Positions 26,856-37,736 are shown, counted from the stretch's first letter. The stretch is DNA of 64,000 nt from Rhodobiaceae bacterium (GCA_021404525.1 JAAWWE010000003.1:248001-312000); one strand, 5' to 3'. Notes: a model not told the origin generated them from the sequence alone. Numbers and translations are program-made.

Positions 26856-27602
26856 ATGGCGGGACATTCCAAATTTAAGAACATCATGCATCGCAAAGGC
26901 GCGCAGGATAAGAAGCGCGCAAAGCTCTTCTCCAAGCTTGCGAAAGAAGTCACGGTCGCGGCCAAGATGGGAATGCCCGATCCGGAGCATAATCCGCGTC
27001 TGCGTGCGGCCATTAATGCGGCCCGTGCGCAATCCATGCCCAAAGACAATATTGAGCGGGCGATCAAGAAGAGTACGGAGCAGGGCGGCGAAAATTACGA
27101 GGAGGTCCGCTATGAGGGTTTCGGGCCAGCCGGTGTTGGTGTGATCGTCGAGGCGCTCACTGACAATCGTAACCGTACCGCCAGTGAGGTGCGGACGATT
27201 TTTGCCAAGAATGGCGGAAACCTTGGTGAGACTGGGTCGGTTTCCTTCAGCTTTGAACGGGTTGGTTCCATCGAATATGCGGCGGATGCTGCCGATGCAG
27301 ACGCGATGTTTGAGGCGGCCATTGAGGCGGGCGCTGACGATTGCACGTCGGACGAAGAAGGTCATACGCTGATCTGCAATGCTGAAAGCCTGCACGAAGT
27401 TGCGGGTGCGCTTGAGGCATCCTTCGGCGCGGCAAACAGCGCCACGATCATCTGGAAGCCCACCAACACCATCCCTGTCGAAGCGGATCAGGGCGAGACG
27501 CTTCTCCGCCTGTTGGATTTGCTGGACGATAGCGATGATGTGCAGCAGGTTTATGCGAACTTCGAAATGTCCGATTCGGTGATGGAGCAACTCTCCGCCT
27601 GA
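26856..27602 (+). CDS. yebC: YebC/PmpR family protein (TACO1 homologue)
   Basis: A 248-residue protein starting [25 protein letters not shown], the invariant N-terminus of the family, with further blocks IERAIKK and [28 protein letters not shown]. Members were first described as DNA-binding regulators and are now linked to translation of difficult proline-containing sequences. Its position directly upstream of ruvCAB is conserved in proteobacteria. Confidence 0.95.
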   Translation: MAGHSKFKNIMHRKGAQDKKRAKLFSKLAKEVTVAAKMGMPDPEHNPRLRAAINAARAQSMPKDNIERAIKKSTEQGGENYEEVRYEGFGPAGVGVIVEALTDNRNRTASEVRTIFAKNGGNLGETGSVSFSFERVGSIEYAADAADADAMFEAAIEAGADDCTSDEEGHTLICNAESLHEVAGALEASFGAANSATIIWKPTNTIPVEADQGETLLRLLDLLDDSDDVQQVYANFEMSDSVMEQLSA

Positions 27603-27646
27603 TCGGAAATGTAGGCGCAGCATGTGCGCTTTGATCGGGCTGGACC

Positions 27647-28171
27647 ATGAGCGAAACCGTCAGATTGCTGGGATTGGATCCTGGATTGCGCGCCATGGGT
27701 TGGGGTGTGATTGATGTGACCGGCAATCGCTTATCCCATGTGGCGAACGGGACAGTGACCTCCAGCAGCAAATTGTCACTCGCAGAAAGACTGGTCGAGC
27801 TGGAAGAGGGTCTGGTTTCCGTTATCGCTGAGCATGGACCGGCCTCTGCCGCAGTAGAGACGGCTTTTGTATCGAAGGATGCGGCGGCGGCATTGAAGCT
27901 TGGTCAGGCGCGCGCGGTGGCGCTGCTCGTGCCAGCACGCACCGGCCTTGATGTGGCGGAATATGCCCCGAACAAAATCAAGAAGACGGTGACGGGTTCC
28001 GGGCATGCAGACAAGCAACAAATCAAAATGATGGTGGAGACGCTGTTGGCACGATGCCAGACCAAAAGTGAGCATGCTGCGGACGCGTTGGCGGTTGCGA
28101 TCTGTCATGCCCATTACCGGTCTGCCATTTCCTATGTTGAGACCGCAGATGCGCGGGTGAAACGCGCATGA
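27647..28171 (+). CDS. ruvC: Holliday junction resolvase RuvC
   Basis: A 174-residue RNase H-fold endonuclease. Catalytic acids are visible in LGLDPGLRAMGWG near the start, ETAFVSKDAAAALKLGQARA in the middle, and EHAADALAVAICH near the end. It overlaps ruvA by ATGA, so the three ruv genes are translationally coupled. Confidence 0.96.
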   Translation: MSETVRLLGLDPGLRAMGWGVIDVTGNRLSHVANGTVTSSSKLSLAERLVELEEGLVSVIAEHGPASAAVETAFVSKDAAAALKLGQARAVALLVPARTGLDVAEYAPNKIKKTVTGSGHADKQQIKMMVETLLARCQTKSEHAADALAVAICHAHYRSAISYVETADARVKRA

Positions 28172-28782
28172 TCGGCAAGCTCACAGGCATTGTGGATGAG
28201 GTCGGGGAAGACTGGTTGATCCTGGATGTGGGTGGCGTGGGCTATCTCGTTTCCTGTTCCGGTTTTACTCTGCGTCAGGTGCCTGCTAAAGGCGAACCAC
28301 TTTCTCTTCTGATTGACACCTATGTCCGCGAAGATCAGCTTCGGCTTTTCGGTTTTGCGACGGGTGATGAGCGGGACTGGTTTCGGCTGCTGCAGTCCGT
28401 CCAAGGTGTGGGCGCGCGCCATGCCATGGCGATGCTCGGGACAATTGGTCCTAGCGGATTGGCGGATGCGATTGCACTGGAAGATAAGAAGGCTGTGACC
28501 CAGGCGCCGGGTGTGGGGCCGAAGCTTGCGGGCCGTATAGTCAGTGAGCTTAAAGACAAGGCGCCGGTGCCGGACAAGCTTGCTCCCGTTCTTGCGAGTT
28601 CAGACGGAGACGCCGTTTCCGGCGGCGGGAGCGCTGTGCGGGACGCGGTATCGGCACTCGTCAATCTCGGCTATGCCCATGCGCAAGCCGCATCAGCGGT
28701 GTCTGCGGCCAAGAAACAGTTGGATGACACAGCAAGTGCAGAAGAACTGATCCGGGTTGGCTTGAAGGAGTTGGCCAAATGA
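28168..28782 (+). CDS. ruvA: Holliday junction DNA helicase subunit RuvA
   Basis: A 204-residue protein with the OB-fold N-terminus [28 protein letters not shown] and two helix-hairpin-helix motifs ([17 protein letters not shown] and [20 protein letters not shown]). A C-terminal domain for RuvB contact starts around residue 150. RuvA tetramers bind four-way junctions and load RuvB. It overlaps both neighbours by four bases. Confidence 0.96.
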   Translation: MIGKLTGIVDEVGEDWLILDVGGVGYLVSCSGFTLRQVPAKGEPLSLLIDTYVREDQLRLFGFATGDERDWFRLLQSVQGVGARHAMAMLGTIGPSGLADAIALEDKKAVTQAPGVGPKLAGRIVSELKDKAPVPDKLAPVLASSDGDAVSGGGSAVRDAVSALVNLGYAHAQAASAVSAAKKQLDDTASAEELIRVGLKELAK

Positions 28783-29834
28783 GTGACGGGCCTGCTGGGA
28801 GTGAACGGTTGGTAGGGGGCGCCCCTCATGAAGAAGATTTGAGCGAGGCGCAACTCCGTCCGCAGCGCCTGTCGGATTTTACTGGCCAGCGTCAGGCGCG
28901 GGAAAATCTGTCGGTTTTTATTGAGGCGGCTGCCAAACGCAAGGAAGCGCTGGACCATGTGCTTTTCGCTGGTCCTCCGGGGCTCGGCAAAACGACGCTT
29001 GCTCAGATTGTGGCACGTGAGCTTGGTGTGAACTTTCGTTCCACGTCCGGCCCCGTTATTGCCAAAGCAGGTGACCTTGCAGCGCTGTTGACCAATCTGG
29101 ATGAGCGCGATGTGCTTTTCATTGATGAGATCCACAGGCTCAATCCGGCGGTTGAAGAGATTCTCTATCCGGCGATGGAAGATTTCGAGCTTGATCTCAT
29201 CATCGGTGAAGGACCTGCCGCGCGGTCTGTGAAGATTGAACTCGCTCCTTTCACGCTTGTGGGTGCGACGACGCGCACTGGACTACTGACGACGCCGCTT
29301 CGGGATCGGTTTGGCATTCCGGTGCGCCTCAACTTTTATGAGGTCGATGAGCTGGAGCTTATCGTGCGGCGCGGTGCCGGTGTGATGGGGATGAAGATTA
29401 CCGACGATGGGGCGCTTGAAATTGCGCGCCGCGCCCGTGGCACACCACGTATTGCGGGGCGTTTGCTCCGACGGGTGCGGGATTTCGCCGCCGTTGCCGA
29501 GGCTGCGCAAATTGATGCGGAGCTGGCTGATAAAGCGTTGACCCGCCTTGAGGTGGACCGCCTTGGTCTTGACGGTCTTGATCATCGCTATCTCTCGACC
29601 ATCGCGCACAAGTTCTCAGGTGGCCCTGTGGGAATTGAGACCATCGCGGCGGCATTGTCTGAACCGCGCGATGCAATTGAAGAAATTGTGGAGCCCTATC
29701 TCATTCAGAACGGGCTCGTTCAACGCACACCACGTGGTCGGGTGCTGACACCCTCTGCCTTCCAGCATCTGGCGTTACCCACGCCTGCCGGTGCGCCAGG
29801 ACAGGGCGGCTTGTTTGATGGAGATGGGAAGTGA
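28779..29834 (+). CDS. ruvB: Holliday junction branch-migration ATPase RuvB
   Basis: A 351-residue AAA+ motor. Walker [12 protein letters not shown] is near residue 69, Walker [12 protein letters not shown] near 113, sensor motif [19 protein letters not shown] near 165, and a winged-helix C-terminus [14 protein letters not shown] closes it. Length is standard. It overlaps ruvA and the following ybgC start (GTGA). Confidence 0.97.
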   Translation: MSDGPAGSERLVGGAPHEEDLSEAQLRPQRLSDFTGQRQARENLSVFIEAAAKRKEALDHVLFAGPPGLGKTTLAQIVARELGVNFRSTSGPVIAKAGDLAALLTNLDERDVLFIDEIHRLNPAVEEILYPAMEDFELDLIIGEGPAARSVKIELAPFTLVGATTRTGLLTTPLRDRFGIPVRLNFYEVDELELIVRRGAGVMGMKITDDGALEIARRARGTPRIAGRLLRRVRDFAAVAEAAQIDAELADKALTRLEVDRLGLDGLDHRYLSTIAHKFSGGPVGIETIAAALSEPRDAIEEIVEPYLIQNGLVQRTPRGRVLTPSAFQHLALPTPAGAPGQGGLFDGDGK

Positions 29835-30298
29835 GTGAGACGGGTTGGCCGGATGTTTCCGGAAAGATCGTGGACGGGGTGCATCATTTGCCAATCCGGG
29901 TCTATTACGAAGACACGGACTTCAGCGGCATCGTCTATCACGCAAACTATCTGAAGTTTGCCGAGCGTAGTCGGAGTGATTTTTTGCGTCTGGTGGGCGT
30001 CCATCATTCCGAGATTCTGGAACTTGACCCACCTTTGGCCTTCGCTATCCAGAAAATGGAGATCGAGTTTCTGGCGCCTGCCCGAATTGATGATCTGCTG
30101 GAGGTGGAAAGCCATTGTGTCACAGCGCGTGGTGCGCGTTTGGAATTTGAGCAGGTGATTAGGCGGGATGGAGAGCCCATCTGGCGGGCCATCGTGAAGG
30201 CTGCCTGTATTGATACGAGCGGTCGGCCGCGCCGGCTGACGCCTGACATGCTCGCGTCCTTTGGACCACATGTGGCAGCAGCATCACATACACGTTAA
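29831..30298 (+). CDS. ybgC: Tol-Pal system acyl-CoA thioesterase YbgC
   Basis: A 155-residue hotdog-fold thioesterase starting with GTG inside the ruvB stop. The catalytic motif [29 protein letters not shown] (about 24-52) has the Tyr-Asp pair of the 4-hydroxybenzoyl-CoA thioesterase family. YbgC hydrolyses short acyl-CoA or acyl-ACP and is tied to phospholipid handling next to Tol-Pal. Confidence 0.92.
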   Translation: MSETGWPDVSGKIVDGVHHLPIRVYYEDTDFSGIVYHANYLKFAERSRSDFLRLVGVHHSEILELDPPLAFAIQKMEIEFLAPARIDDLLEVESHCVTARGARLEFEQVIRRDGEPIWRAIVKAACIDTSGRPRRLTPDMLASFGPHVAAASHTR

Positions 30299-30469
30299 GC
30301 CTTTGACATTTCGGGCAAAAAGCCCTCTGTGCCCCAGTTTTGACACATTCTCTCGTCTAATTTTGCCCCATTCTGGGGGTATTCGCTTCTCTTCGTGGAG
30401 CAAGCGCCCACTCATGCTTTGCGAGCCTCGATTTTGGTGAGGCATTGCATCTGACGGAGAGCAGTTTCC

Positions 30470-31297
30470 ATGGATCCCATACAAGTCGTCGACTTTGTCG
30501 CCCAGGTTGGCAATACAATCACGGCGATAAGTCATCTGGACTTTGCGTCCTCGCTTCGTGCCGAAAACAGCATCACGCCGGCGCCGGTCGGTGAGATCAT
30601 CCAGGATGCCACGCTGGTAACGGATGCGACGGACTTTACGCTTTGGTCGCTTTTTGCACGAGCAGACTGGGTTGTGAAATCGGTGATGATCGGCCTTATT
30701 GGGGCTTCAATCTGGAGCTGGGCCATCATGTTCGACAAATGGTGGCGGCTTGGCAGTGTGCGCCGCAAGGCGGATAGCTTTGAAACAACCTTCTGGTCTG
30801 GTCGGTCGCTGGACGATCTTTATCAGGATCTCGGCAGCCGCCCGAACCACCCCATGTCGGCGCTTTTTGCTGCAGCCATGCGGGAATGGAAACGCTCCTC
30901 AGAAGCCGGGCCCAATCACTTTGCCGGTGTGAAAGAACGGGTCGACCGGGTTATGTCGGTGACGCTGAATAAGGAAATGGTGGCGCTCGAAACGAACCTT
31001 CTGTTCCTGGCCACTGTAGGGTCGATTGCTCCCTTTGTTGGTCTGTTCGGAACGGTTTGGGGGATTATGAATTCCTTCCAATCCATCGCGATCAGTCGAG
31101 ATACCAATCTGGCCGTTGTGGCGCCTGGTATTGCCGAGGCTTTGTTTGCGACGGCGTTGGGATTGCTTGCCGCCATTCCAGCGGTGATTGCCTATAACAA
31201 ATTCTCTAGTGAGATCGGTCGTTTTGGATCACGGCTCGAAGGCTTTGCTGACGAGTTCTCTGCCATCGTCTCCCGCCAAGTAGATGAGCGGAGATAG
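30470..31297 (+). CDS. tolQ: Tol-Pal system protein TolQ
   Basis: A 275-residue inner-membrane proton channel subunit with an extended N-terminus of about 60 residues. Three membrane helices follow (about 70-90, 175-197, 209-231), with the signatures LATVGSIAPFVGLFGTVWGIMNSF and GIAEALFATALGLLAAIPAVIAYN. TolQ with TolR uses the proton gradient to drive TolA and constrict the outer membrane at division. A 171-base gap after ybgC probably carries the tol promoter. tolR follows after two bases. Confidence 0.95.
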   Translation: MDPIQVVDFVAQVGNTITAISHLDFASSLRAENSITPAPVGEIIQDATLVTDATDFTLWSLFARADWVVKSVMIGLIGASIWSWAIMFDKWWRLGSVRRKADSFETTFWSGRSLDDLYQDLGSRPNHPMSALFAAAMREWKRSSEAGPNHFAGVKERVDRVMSVTLNKEMVALETNLLFLATVGSIAPFVGLFGTVWGIMNSFQSIAISRDTNLAVVAPGIAEALFATALGLLAAIPAVIAYNKFSSEIGRFGSRLEGFADEFSAIVSRQVDERR

Positions 31298-31299
31298 AG

Positions 31300-31761
31300 A
31301 TGGGTGCTTCTCTAGGAAGTGGTGGAGGCTCGGGGCGTCGCGGAAGACGTGGGTCTCGCATGGCGCCGATGAGCGAAATCAACGTCACACCCCTGGTTGA
31401 CGTCATGTTGGTGCTTCTCATCGTGTTTATGGTGGCCGCGCCGTTGCTCACTGTCGGTGTGCCTGTCGATTTGCCGCAAACCCGATCCGAACCCCTTCAA
31501 GGCGATGACGAACCGCTCACGATCACGGTCCAAGGCGACGGCACGGTCTATCTTCAAGAGACCGTGGTGGAGCCGGAAGAGCTTGTGGCGCGTCTCCTTG
31601 CCATTGGCGAGAACGGGTATGAAGAACGCATCTATGTCCGTGCAGACCAGCAAGTGGAATATGGCGAAGTGATGAAAGTCATGGGCCGGATTTCAGCTGC
31701 GGGGTTTTCCCGCGTTGGCCTTGTCACGGAAGCCCCTCCTCAAACTCAGTCTGAACGGTAG
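31300..31761 (+). CDS. tolR: Tol-Pal system protein TolR
   Basis: A 153-residue ExbD/TolR protein. A Gly/Arg-rich cytoplasmic start precedes one membrane helix at about 33-54, with the proton-relaying Asp34 in [18 protein letters not shown] periplasmic domain follows, ending in [19 protein letters not shown]. It is tightly packed between tolQ and the TolA-like gene. Confidence 0.95.
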   Translation: MGASLGSGGGSGRRGRRGSRMAPMSEINVTPLVDVMLVLLIVFMVAAPLLTVGVPVDLPQTRSEPLQGDDEPLTITVQGDGTVYLQETVVEPEELVARLLAIGENGYEERIYVRADQQVEYGEVMKVMGRISAAGFSRVGLVTEAPPQTQSER

Positions 31762-31766
31762 CGAGC

Positions 31767-32612
31767 ATGCGCGCAGGGCTCCTTGTTTCGACAGCGCTCC
31801 ATGGAGGGCTTCTGGCCGCCATGTTTGTTGCGCTGCCCGATACAGAACCCCTTCAGGTCGCCCCAAGCCGGGCGCTGCCTGTTGAGCTTGTGACCATTGA
31901 TGAGTTTACGAACCTGCGCGACATTCCCCGGCCGGAACCGACACCGGAACCGCCTGCGGAAGAAATTGTGGAGCCTGAGCCCGAACCGGAACCGATAGCG
32001 GAAGTTCCCACTGAGCCTCTCCCGGAGCCTGAGCCTGCTCCCGTTCCTGAGCCGGAACCGGCTCCAGTGCCTGAACCGGAACCTGCCCCTGAGCCAGCAC
32101 CCGAACCTGAGCCTGAGCCCGAACCAGAGCCAGAACCCAAACCTCAGGCCAAGCCGACGCCACCTCGGGAAGAACCAAAGCCTGCCTTTGATCCGACGCA
32201 GATCGCGGCACTTCTGGACAAGCTCCCAGAGGAAGAGCCTCAGCCGGTGCGCCGGAGTGAGCCTCAGCGTGCCCGCCAAGCGGGGCCAGCTGCCCAGCTC
32301 ACCATGTCTGAGATCGATGCCTTTAAGGTGCAGATGCGGCGTTGCTGGAGTATTCCGGCCGGGGCCGCGAATGCGGAAAGCCTCGTGGTGCGCATCAAAG
32401 TGTTTCTGAGGCCCGATGGCTCGCTCGCCCAACCGCCGCAATTGATCAATAATTCCAGGCTTTTGTCTGGTGACAGCTATTTCAGGGCCGCTGCCGACAG
32501 CGCTATGCGGGCCATTCGGCGTTGCGCGCCTTTCCGGATGCCTGCGGACAAATATGCGTCCTGGCGCGAGATTGACCTCAATTTCGACCCGAGAGAAATG
32601 TTGGGCGGTTAA
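31767..32612 (+). CDS. tolA: TolA-like bridging protein with Pro-Glu repeat stalk
   Basis: A 281-residue protein in the TolA position. One N-terminal membrane helix (about 4-23) is followed by a periplasmic stalk of roughly 100 residues (50-135) dominated by P-E-P-E and A-P-E-P repeats. Classical E. coli TolA instead has an Ala/Lys-rich helix there. The C-terminal domain (about 188-281) has [18 protein letters not shown] and RRCAPFRMP, with two cysteines spaced like the TolA domain III disulfide. The polyproline-type stalk should be an extended rod spanning the periplasm to TolB-Pal. Confidence 0.88.
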   Translation: MRAGLLVSTALHGGLLAAMFVALPDTEPLQVAPSRALPVELVTIDEFTNLRDIPRPEPTPEPPAEEIVEPEPEPEPIAEVPTEPLPEPEPAPVPEPEPAPVPEPEPAPEPAPEPEPEPEPEPEPKPQAKPTPPREEPKPAFDPTQIAALLDKLPEEEPQPVRRSEPQRARQAGPAAQLTMSEIDAFKVQMRRCWSIPAGAANAESLVVRIKVFLRPDGSLAQPPQLINNSRLLSGDSYFRAAADSAMRAIRRCAPFRMPADKYASWREIDLNFDPREMLGG

Positions 32613-32707
32613 CGTTCTTGCCACATTGCGGTCACCTGAAGGGTGATAGTGAGGAAATACGAGATATGGTTCGGGAAATGACAGGGTTTCGAGGGAGTTT
32701 CCAGACA

Positions 32708-34057
32708 ATGGAATTGCGTTTTGGGGCTTTGCGCTTCGGGGGATTAGGTAAGGGGCTCGCAGTGTGTGTGGCCGTGGCGATGCTTGCGTTCAGCGGGCCG
32801 CAGGCACATGCAGCTCTTCAGATTGACATCACCCAGGGCAATATTGATCCGCTGCCGATCGCTGTTGTGGATTTTCTGGGACCAGGCTCCCAAGAGCGCC
32901 AGATCGGTGTGGACGTGGCGAAAGTCATTGGCGCTGATCTTGAGCGCTCGGGGCTTTTCAGACCTTTGCCGTCCGCTTCCTATATTGAGCGCATTCAGGA
33001 TGTGAATGTGCAGCCACGTTTCGGCGACTGGCGGGTAATCAGTGCGCAGGCGCTGGTGACCGGGCAGACCGTCGTTGAGCCTGACGGGCGGCTGAAAGTC
33101 GAGTTCCGGCTTTGGGATATTTATGCCGAGCAGCAGATCACGGGACTTCAGTTTTATACGACGCCTGAAAACTGGCGGCGCGTTGCCCATATCATTGCTG
33201 ATGCCATCTATGAGCGTCTCACCGGTGAGAAAGGCTATTTCGATACCCGCATTGTGCATGTGTCGGAAAGCGGGCCCAAAGGACAGCGCGTGAAGCGTCT
33301 GGCGATCATGGATCAGGATGGTCACAACCCGCGCATGTTGACCAATGGGGCGGATCTTGTGCTCACCCCCCGGTTCAGCCCATCGAACCAGGAAATCACC
33401 TATCTCTCTTATTACGGCAATCGTCCGCGGGTCTATTTGCTGGATATTGAGACCGGTCAGCAGGAAGTCGTCGGTGATTTTCCGGGCATGACCTTTGCGC
33501 CGCGCTTCTCGCCAGATGGCCAGAAGATCATCATGAGCCTTCAGCGTGGCGGCAATGCGGACATCTATGAAATGGACCTTCGGTCTCGGCAGACCCGCCG
33601 GGTGACAAATACGGCAGCGATTGATACGGCGCCCTCCTATTCGCCGGACGGGCGCTACATCACCTTTGAAAGTGACCGAGGCGGCTCGCAGCAGATTTAC
33701 GTGATGAACGCGGATGGAACCGGTGCGCGACGCATCAGTTTCGGGACCGGGCGATATGCAACACCTGTTTGGAGCCCGCGGGGTGACCTCATCGCGTTTA
33801 CAAAAATGATCAAGGGCCGCTTTGTCATCGGAATTATGAAGCCAGATGGCACCGGTGAACGGGTGCTGACAGAGGGCTATCACAATGAAGCGCCGACCTG
33901 GTCGCCAAACGGGCGGGTGCTCATGTTCTTCCGGGAAACCCGCGGAGAGAATGGCGGCCCCAGCCTCTGGTCAGTGGACCTGACCGGCTATAATGAGCGG
34001 CCGGTTTATACACCAGCCTTTGCGTCTGACCCTGCCTGGTCACCGAGACTCAACTAG
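32708..34057 (+). CDS. tolB: Tol-Pal system beta-propeller protein TolB
   Basis: A 449-residue periplasmic protein. The signal peptide runs to about residue 35 (...FSGPQAHA). An N-terminal alpha/beta domain is followed by a six-bladed propeller with repeated [35 protein letters not shown] and WSPNGRV units. TolB binds Pal and TolA. The frame is open 30 codons further upstream with other ATGs at 32666 and 32678. I chose 32708 because it gives a proper signal peptide and has GAGGGAG upstream. Confidence 0.93.
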   Translation: MELRFGALRFGGLGKGLAVCVAVAMLAFSGPQAHAALQIDITQGNIDPLPIAVVDFLGPGSQERQIGVDVAKVIGADLERSGLFRPLPSASYIERIQDVNVQPRFGDWRVISAQALVTGQTVVEPDGRLKVEFRLWDIYAEQQITGLQFYTTPENWRRVAHIIADAIYERLTGEKGYFDTRIVHVSESGPKGQRVKRLAIMDQDGHNPRMLTNGADLVLTPRFSPSNQEITYLSYYGNRPRVYLLDIETGQQEVVGDFPGMTFAPRFSPDGQKIIMSLQRGGNADIYEMDLRSRQTRRVTNTAAIDTAPSYSPDGRYITFESDRGGSQQIYVMNADGTGARRISFGTGRYATPVWSPRGDLIAFTKMIKGRFVIGIMKPDGTGERVLTEGYHNEAPTWSPNGRVLMFFRETRGENGGPSLWSVDLTGYNERPVYTPAFASDPAWSPRLN

Positions 34058-34438
34058 GCGGGCTCACCTGAGATTAGTGGTTAATTTTGGTCGGGCTCCT
34101 GCATCTGACCAAAAGATGCCTCTCTTGATCAAAAGGTGAATGGGACTTGATTGGTTTACAGCAGGAAATCCATCTAATGAGTGAGGGATGGCTTGCGGGA
34201 AGATCAACGGGCAGATAGGTTTCTTGCTTCGTAAGGCTTCTGGGGGGCTTTGTGCGATGGGACCGGGGATATTGAAAACAAACAATTTCACCGGGCGCTG
34301 TCATGTAATGTTAAAGAACGCAGTGTTAAGTCGGCCCGGTTAGATTATTTAGGCTGTAACAGCTGAAAACGGGCGGCAATGCTTCAAAAAGGCGCTGGCT
34401 TCGGTCGTACTGCGAAAAGATGTAAGGAGACATCATCC
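34058..34438. other. 381-bp gap tolB / pal
   Basis: No gene was recognised. The part from about 34250 onward is more A/T-rich and probably holds a separate pal promoter and a leader of some length. No clear terminator follows tolB. Confidence 0.4.
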
Positions 34439-34960
34439 ATGAAGATCCTGAATGCTGGCCTACGGGTCGCGACAATGGCTGGCCTGATGGTGGCTGTGGC
34501 AGCGTGTAGTTCGACACCGGACGAAAATTCATCCGCTTCGTCGACGCCAACAACCCCTGTTCAAACGCAAACACAGCCGAGCGGACCTACGCCAGGGTCT
34601 CAGCAGGATCTGGTGGTTAATGTTGGCGACCGTGTGTTCTTCGAAACAGACCGGTCCGACCTCACCTCTGCCGCTCGGGCAACATTGCAGCGGCAGGCTG
34701 CCTGGTTGAAGCTCTACCCAGCTCTCTCAGTTGCCATGGAAGGCCATGCAGATGAGCGCGGCACCCGGGATTACAACCTGGCATTGGGTGCACGCCGTGC
34801 AAACGCTGCAAAAAGCTACCTCGTGAGCCTTGGTATTGATCCTTCCCGCGTCCGGACGATTTCCTACGGCAAGGAGCGTCCTGTGGCGCTTTGCTCTAAC
34901 GAGAGCTGCTGGAGCCAGAACCGCCGTGCGGTTTCAGTGGTGAGCGGTGCTGGTTCTTAA
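34439..34960 (+). CDS. pal: Peptidoglycan-associated lipoprotein Pal
   Basis: A 173-residue outer-membrane lipoprotein. The signal ends in VAAC with the lipidated Cys at 23. A Ser/Thr/Pro linker follows, then an OmpA-like domain with FFETDRSDLT, MEGHADERGTRDYNLALGARRA and the C-terminal NRRAVSVV. These residues hold meso-DAP of peptidoglycan. The ATG at 34439 has TAAGGAGA upstream and gives the lipobox, so the longer upstream frame is not used. Confidence 0.95.
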   Translation: MKILNAGLRVATMAGLMVAVAACSSTPDENSSASSTPTTPVQTQTQPSGPTPGSQQDLVVNVGDRVFFETDRSDLTSAARATLQRQAAWLKLYPALSVAMEGHADERGTRDYNLALGARRANAAKSYLVSLGIDPSRVRTISYGKERPVALCSNESCWSQNRRAVSVVSGAGS

Positions 34961-34983
34961 CGACCAGATCCAAATCAGTTTTG

Positions 34984-35017
34984 ACGCCTCCGTGGGGAAA
35001 CCTTCGGGGGCGTTTTT
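34984..35017 (+). terminator. Intrinsic terminator after pal
   Basis: ACGCCTCCG (34984-34992) and CGGGGGCGT (35005-35013) form a 9-bp stem followed by five T residues. Confidence 0.8.
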
Positions 35018-35120
35018 ATGTCCGGCGCGACCTTGATGTTTCTTGGCCTCAATTTGGCCGAACTCTCTGCTATTGTGGGAGATCTGAACTTCGGGGTCTG
35101 GATTGAGAAGGTGAGCGGCG

Positions 35121-36170
35121 ATGAACGTGGCAAATTTTGAGAACCACGCTGGGAAGCCCGGCGGGCTGCGAGCCGGCGCATTTGGCCTCTGCGTTGCTGT
35201 ATTGGTCGGCATCGGTATGTCGGACGCTCAGGCTGAACCGGATAGTGTCGAAACACGCGCGCTCTATAACCGACTTGAGAAGATTGAGCGGGACCTGATT
35301 GACGTTCAGCGCCAGACCTATCAGGCCGCCGGCCAGGTCTCGGGTCAGGCGGGTCAGCTTTCAGGTGCCGCGGGGTTTGGTCCCGACCCGCAAAGTGCAG
35401 CGGATTTGTCGCTTCGGCTTCAGTCCGTTGAAACCTCGCTCCGTGACCTGACCGGTCAGATCGAGAAACTCAGCTATGACCTCACCCAAACCCAATCGCA
35501 GTTCCGGCAGTTTGCGGAAGATGTTGAATTCCGGTTCCAGGAGTTGGGTGCTTCTGGGGGGACTTCTAACGCGCTAGCGGGATCGTCTGGCGCGCCTGTG
35601 CTCACGCCTCCTCCAGGCGCTGGGGCGATCAGTGATGCCGCCGCCTCCACGGTGGGAACTCTTGGGCAGGTACCTGTGGCTGCGTTGCCCCAGGGGCGTC
35701 CGGATGAGAACACACGCGTTTCGGTAAATGATGCCGCTCAGTTGCCGACGGAAACATATTCAGCTCCCATCGCTGCGCCGACAGCCAGTGCGCCGGAAGA
35801 TGCCTATGAAGCAGCGATTAATCAGCTGAAACGCGGGCAGTTTGATGTGGCCGAAGCAGAATTTGCGAATTTTCTGCAGCGCTATCCGACCCACAACCTT
35901 GCCGGCAATGCCCAATATTGGCTGGGTGAGACCTTTTATGTTCGGGGCGCTTATCGACAGGCTGCTGAGGCGTTTCTGACTGGCTATTCCACCTATTCCA
36001 GCTCCACCAAAGCACCAGATAGTTTGCTGAAGCTTGGCATGACGCTGGCAGCTCTCGGTCAGCAAGAGCAGGCCTGCGCGACCTTGGGCGAGTTGAACCG
36101 GCGTTTCCCCTCCGCCACGCAAGCCGTGAAGCAGCGGGCGCAGCTTGAGCGCACGCGCGCTGGCTGTTGA
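35121..36170 (+). CDS. cpoB: Tol-Pal division coordinator CpoB (YbgF)
   Basis: A 349-residue periplasmic protein. A signal peptide runs to about residue 39 (...SDAQA). A coiled coil (about 45-140) with RLEKIERDLIDVQRQ and LSYDLTQTQSQFRQF is followed by a Pro/Ala-rich linker. Tetratricopeptide repeats at about 225-345 include YEAAINQLKRGQFDVAEAEFANFLQRYPTHNLAGNAQYWLGE. CpoB links Tol constriction with PBP1B peptidoglycan synthesis in E. coli. It comes after the pal terminator, so it may be separately expressed. tilS follows within 10 bases. Confidence 0.9.
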   Translation: MNVANFENHAGKPGGLRAGAFGLCVAVLVGIGMSDAQAEPDSVETRALYNRLEKIERDLIDVQRQTYQAAGQVSGQAGQLSGAAGFGPDPQSAADLSLRLQSVETSLRDLTGQIEKLSYDLTQTQSQFRQFAEDVEFRFQELGASGGTSNALAGSSGAPVLTPPPGAGAISDAAASTVGTLGQVPVAALPQGRPDENTRVSVNDAAQLPTETYSAPIAAPTASAPEDAYEAAINQLKRGQFDVAEAEFANFLQRYPTHNLAGNAQYWLGETFYVRGAYRQAAEAFLTGYSTYSSSTKAPDSLLKLGMTLAALGQQEQACATLGELNRRFPSATQAVKQRAQLERTRAGC

Positions 36171-36179
36171 CGGTCGCGC

Positions 36180-37481
36180 ATGGCCCTGGCTCGGTCCCCC
36201 CGTGCGCTGACAGGCCCTGAACTTGGCCGTTTGATGCGGCCCCTTGATCCTGCTGCCCGTCTGGGTGTCGCGGTGTCAGGTGGTGCAGATTCGGTCGCCC
36301 TGATGGTTCTGCTCAGCCAGTGGCGCAACTGGCTAGAAGCGCGTGGCAAAGAAATTCCCAAACTCACGGTTCTGACGGTCGATCATGGATTGCGTTCCGA
36401 GGCGGCTGAAGAAGCCGCCCAGGTTGCTCTTTGGGCAAAAGCGCTCCAGCTCCCGCACAAGACCCTTCGCTGGGAGGGCGATAAGCCAACTTCTAATCTG
36501 CAGGCGGAAGCGCGGACGGCGCGATACCGCCTCCTGTCTGGTTGGTGTCGCTCCGGGCAGGGAAAAGCGGACCTTCTCACAGCACACCATCTGGACGATC
36601 AGGCGGAGACGTTTCTCATTCGGCTGCAGCGCGGCAGTGGTGTGGACGGCCTCTCGGCCATGGCGCCTGTGCGGGTCCACCAGGGGGTCAGAATCCTGCG
36701 GCCGCTTCTGGATGTGCCCCGGGAACGCCTGCGCTCTACGTTGCTCAAAGCGGGGCAGAGCTGGATTGAGGATCCAAGCAATGAAGATGAGCGGTTTCTG
36801 CGGGTTCAGGTAAGACAAGCGCTGCCGACCCTGGAAGAGCTCGGTATCAACCGAGATCGGCTCGTCTCAACCGCCAAAGCCATGGGCCGGGCGCGGGCAG
36901 GGCTCGAATTTTCAACAGATGTGCTGGAGCGCAAAGCGGTGCGCTGGCAGCCCTTTGGCTATGCAGAGGTGGAGACCGCTTGTCTGACAGACGTTCCTGA
37001 TGAAATTGCGCTTCGTCTGCTTGCCCGATTGACCCAGCGGGTGGGGGGCTCTGACTATCCACCGCGGCTGAGTTCACTTGAAACGCTGCTCGATGCGGTG
37101 CGAAGTGAAGCGCTCGGTCGGGGACGGACGCTCGGCGGGGTCAAGTTTACGAGCCGCTTGGCGCATTTCCGGGTGCTGCGGGAAGCAGCCGCTGTGGGTG
37201 AGGGGCTGGACCTCGTCTCCGGCTCTCCGCTTGTTTGGGATGGGCGCTTTGATGTGCGTCTGACAGGACGCAAAACAAGTGGCACGGTGAAAGCGCTCGG
37301 CCGCGCGGGCTTGCGCCAGGTGAAAGAGGAAGGTCTGCCGCTGCCGACGGACGTTCCAAAACTTGCGCTGGAAACGCTGCCTGCCTTGTGGCGGGATGAT
37401 GAGCTTCTGGTACAGCCGCAGCTTGCTTACTTTGCGACCGGTGCGCCGACCTTTCGAAGTCGCTTTCTGGGCGAGATCTGA
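36180..37481 (+). CDS. tilS: tRNA(Ile)-lysidine synthetase
   Basis: A 433-residue enzyme that converts C34 of the AUA-reading tRNA-Ile to lysidine. The PP-loop VAVSGGADSVALMVLL is near residues 30-45, followed by VLTVDHGLRSEAAEEA and LLTAHHLDDQAETFLIRLQRGSG. The C-terminal half is more divergent, as usual in this family. It begins 10 bases after cpoB and is followed by a 297-base gap before ftsH. Confidence 0.92.
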   Translation: MALARSPRALTGPELGRLMRPLDPAARLGVAVSGGADSVALMVLLSQWRNWLEARGKEIPKLTVLTVDHGLRSEAAEEAAQVALWAKALQLPHKTLRWEGDKPTSNLQAEARTARYRLLSGWCRSGQGKADLLTAHHLDDQAETFLIRLQRGSGVDGLSAMAPVRVHQGVRILRPLLDVPRERLRSTLLKAGQSWIEDPSNEDERFLRVQVRQALPTLEELGINRDRLVSTAKAMGRARAGLEFSTDVLERKAVRWQPFGYAEVETACLTDVPDEIALRLLARLTQRVGGSDYPPRLSSLETLLDAVRSEALGRGRTLGGVKFTSRLAHFRVLREAAAVGEGLDLVSGSPLVWDGRFDVRLTGRKTSGTVKALGRAGLRQVKEEGLPLPTDVPKLALETLPALWRDDELLVQPQLAYFATGAPTFRSRFLGEI

Positions 37482-37736
37482 GCGCCCTACCTCCTTTCAA
37501 TTTGCACCAAATACGGCTCAAATTCGCTGAAAGAGCTAACGGGGTTTTTACCCAAGGCCGCTAGGGTCATTTTCCAACAGAGGGGTAAGTGCGCCAAAGT
37601 GGGACGTATCATCACATTTCAGCGAAAAAGGTCGAAAAAGGGGGCCGGGGAGACCTATCCCCGTCTAGTAAAACTTTGTGGCGACCCTATCTTTCTAATA
37701 GACTTAGAACAAATCCAAATTAGCCGGTAGAAACTT

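Noticed and set aside
31853-32211. Gly/Ser-rich and other minus-strand frames opposite tolA
   Set aside because: They are reverse readings of the Pro-Glu repeat and mirror its periodicity; not independent genes.
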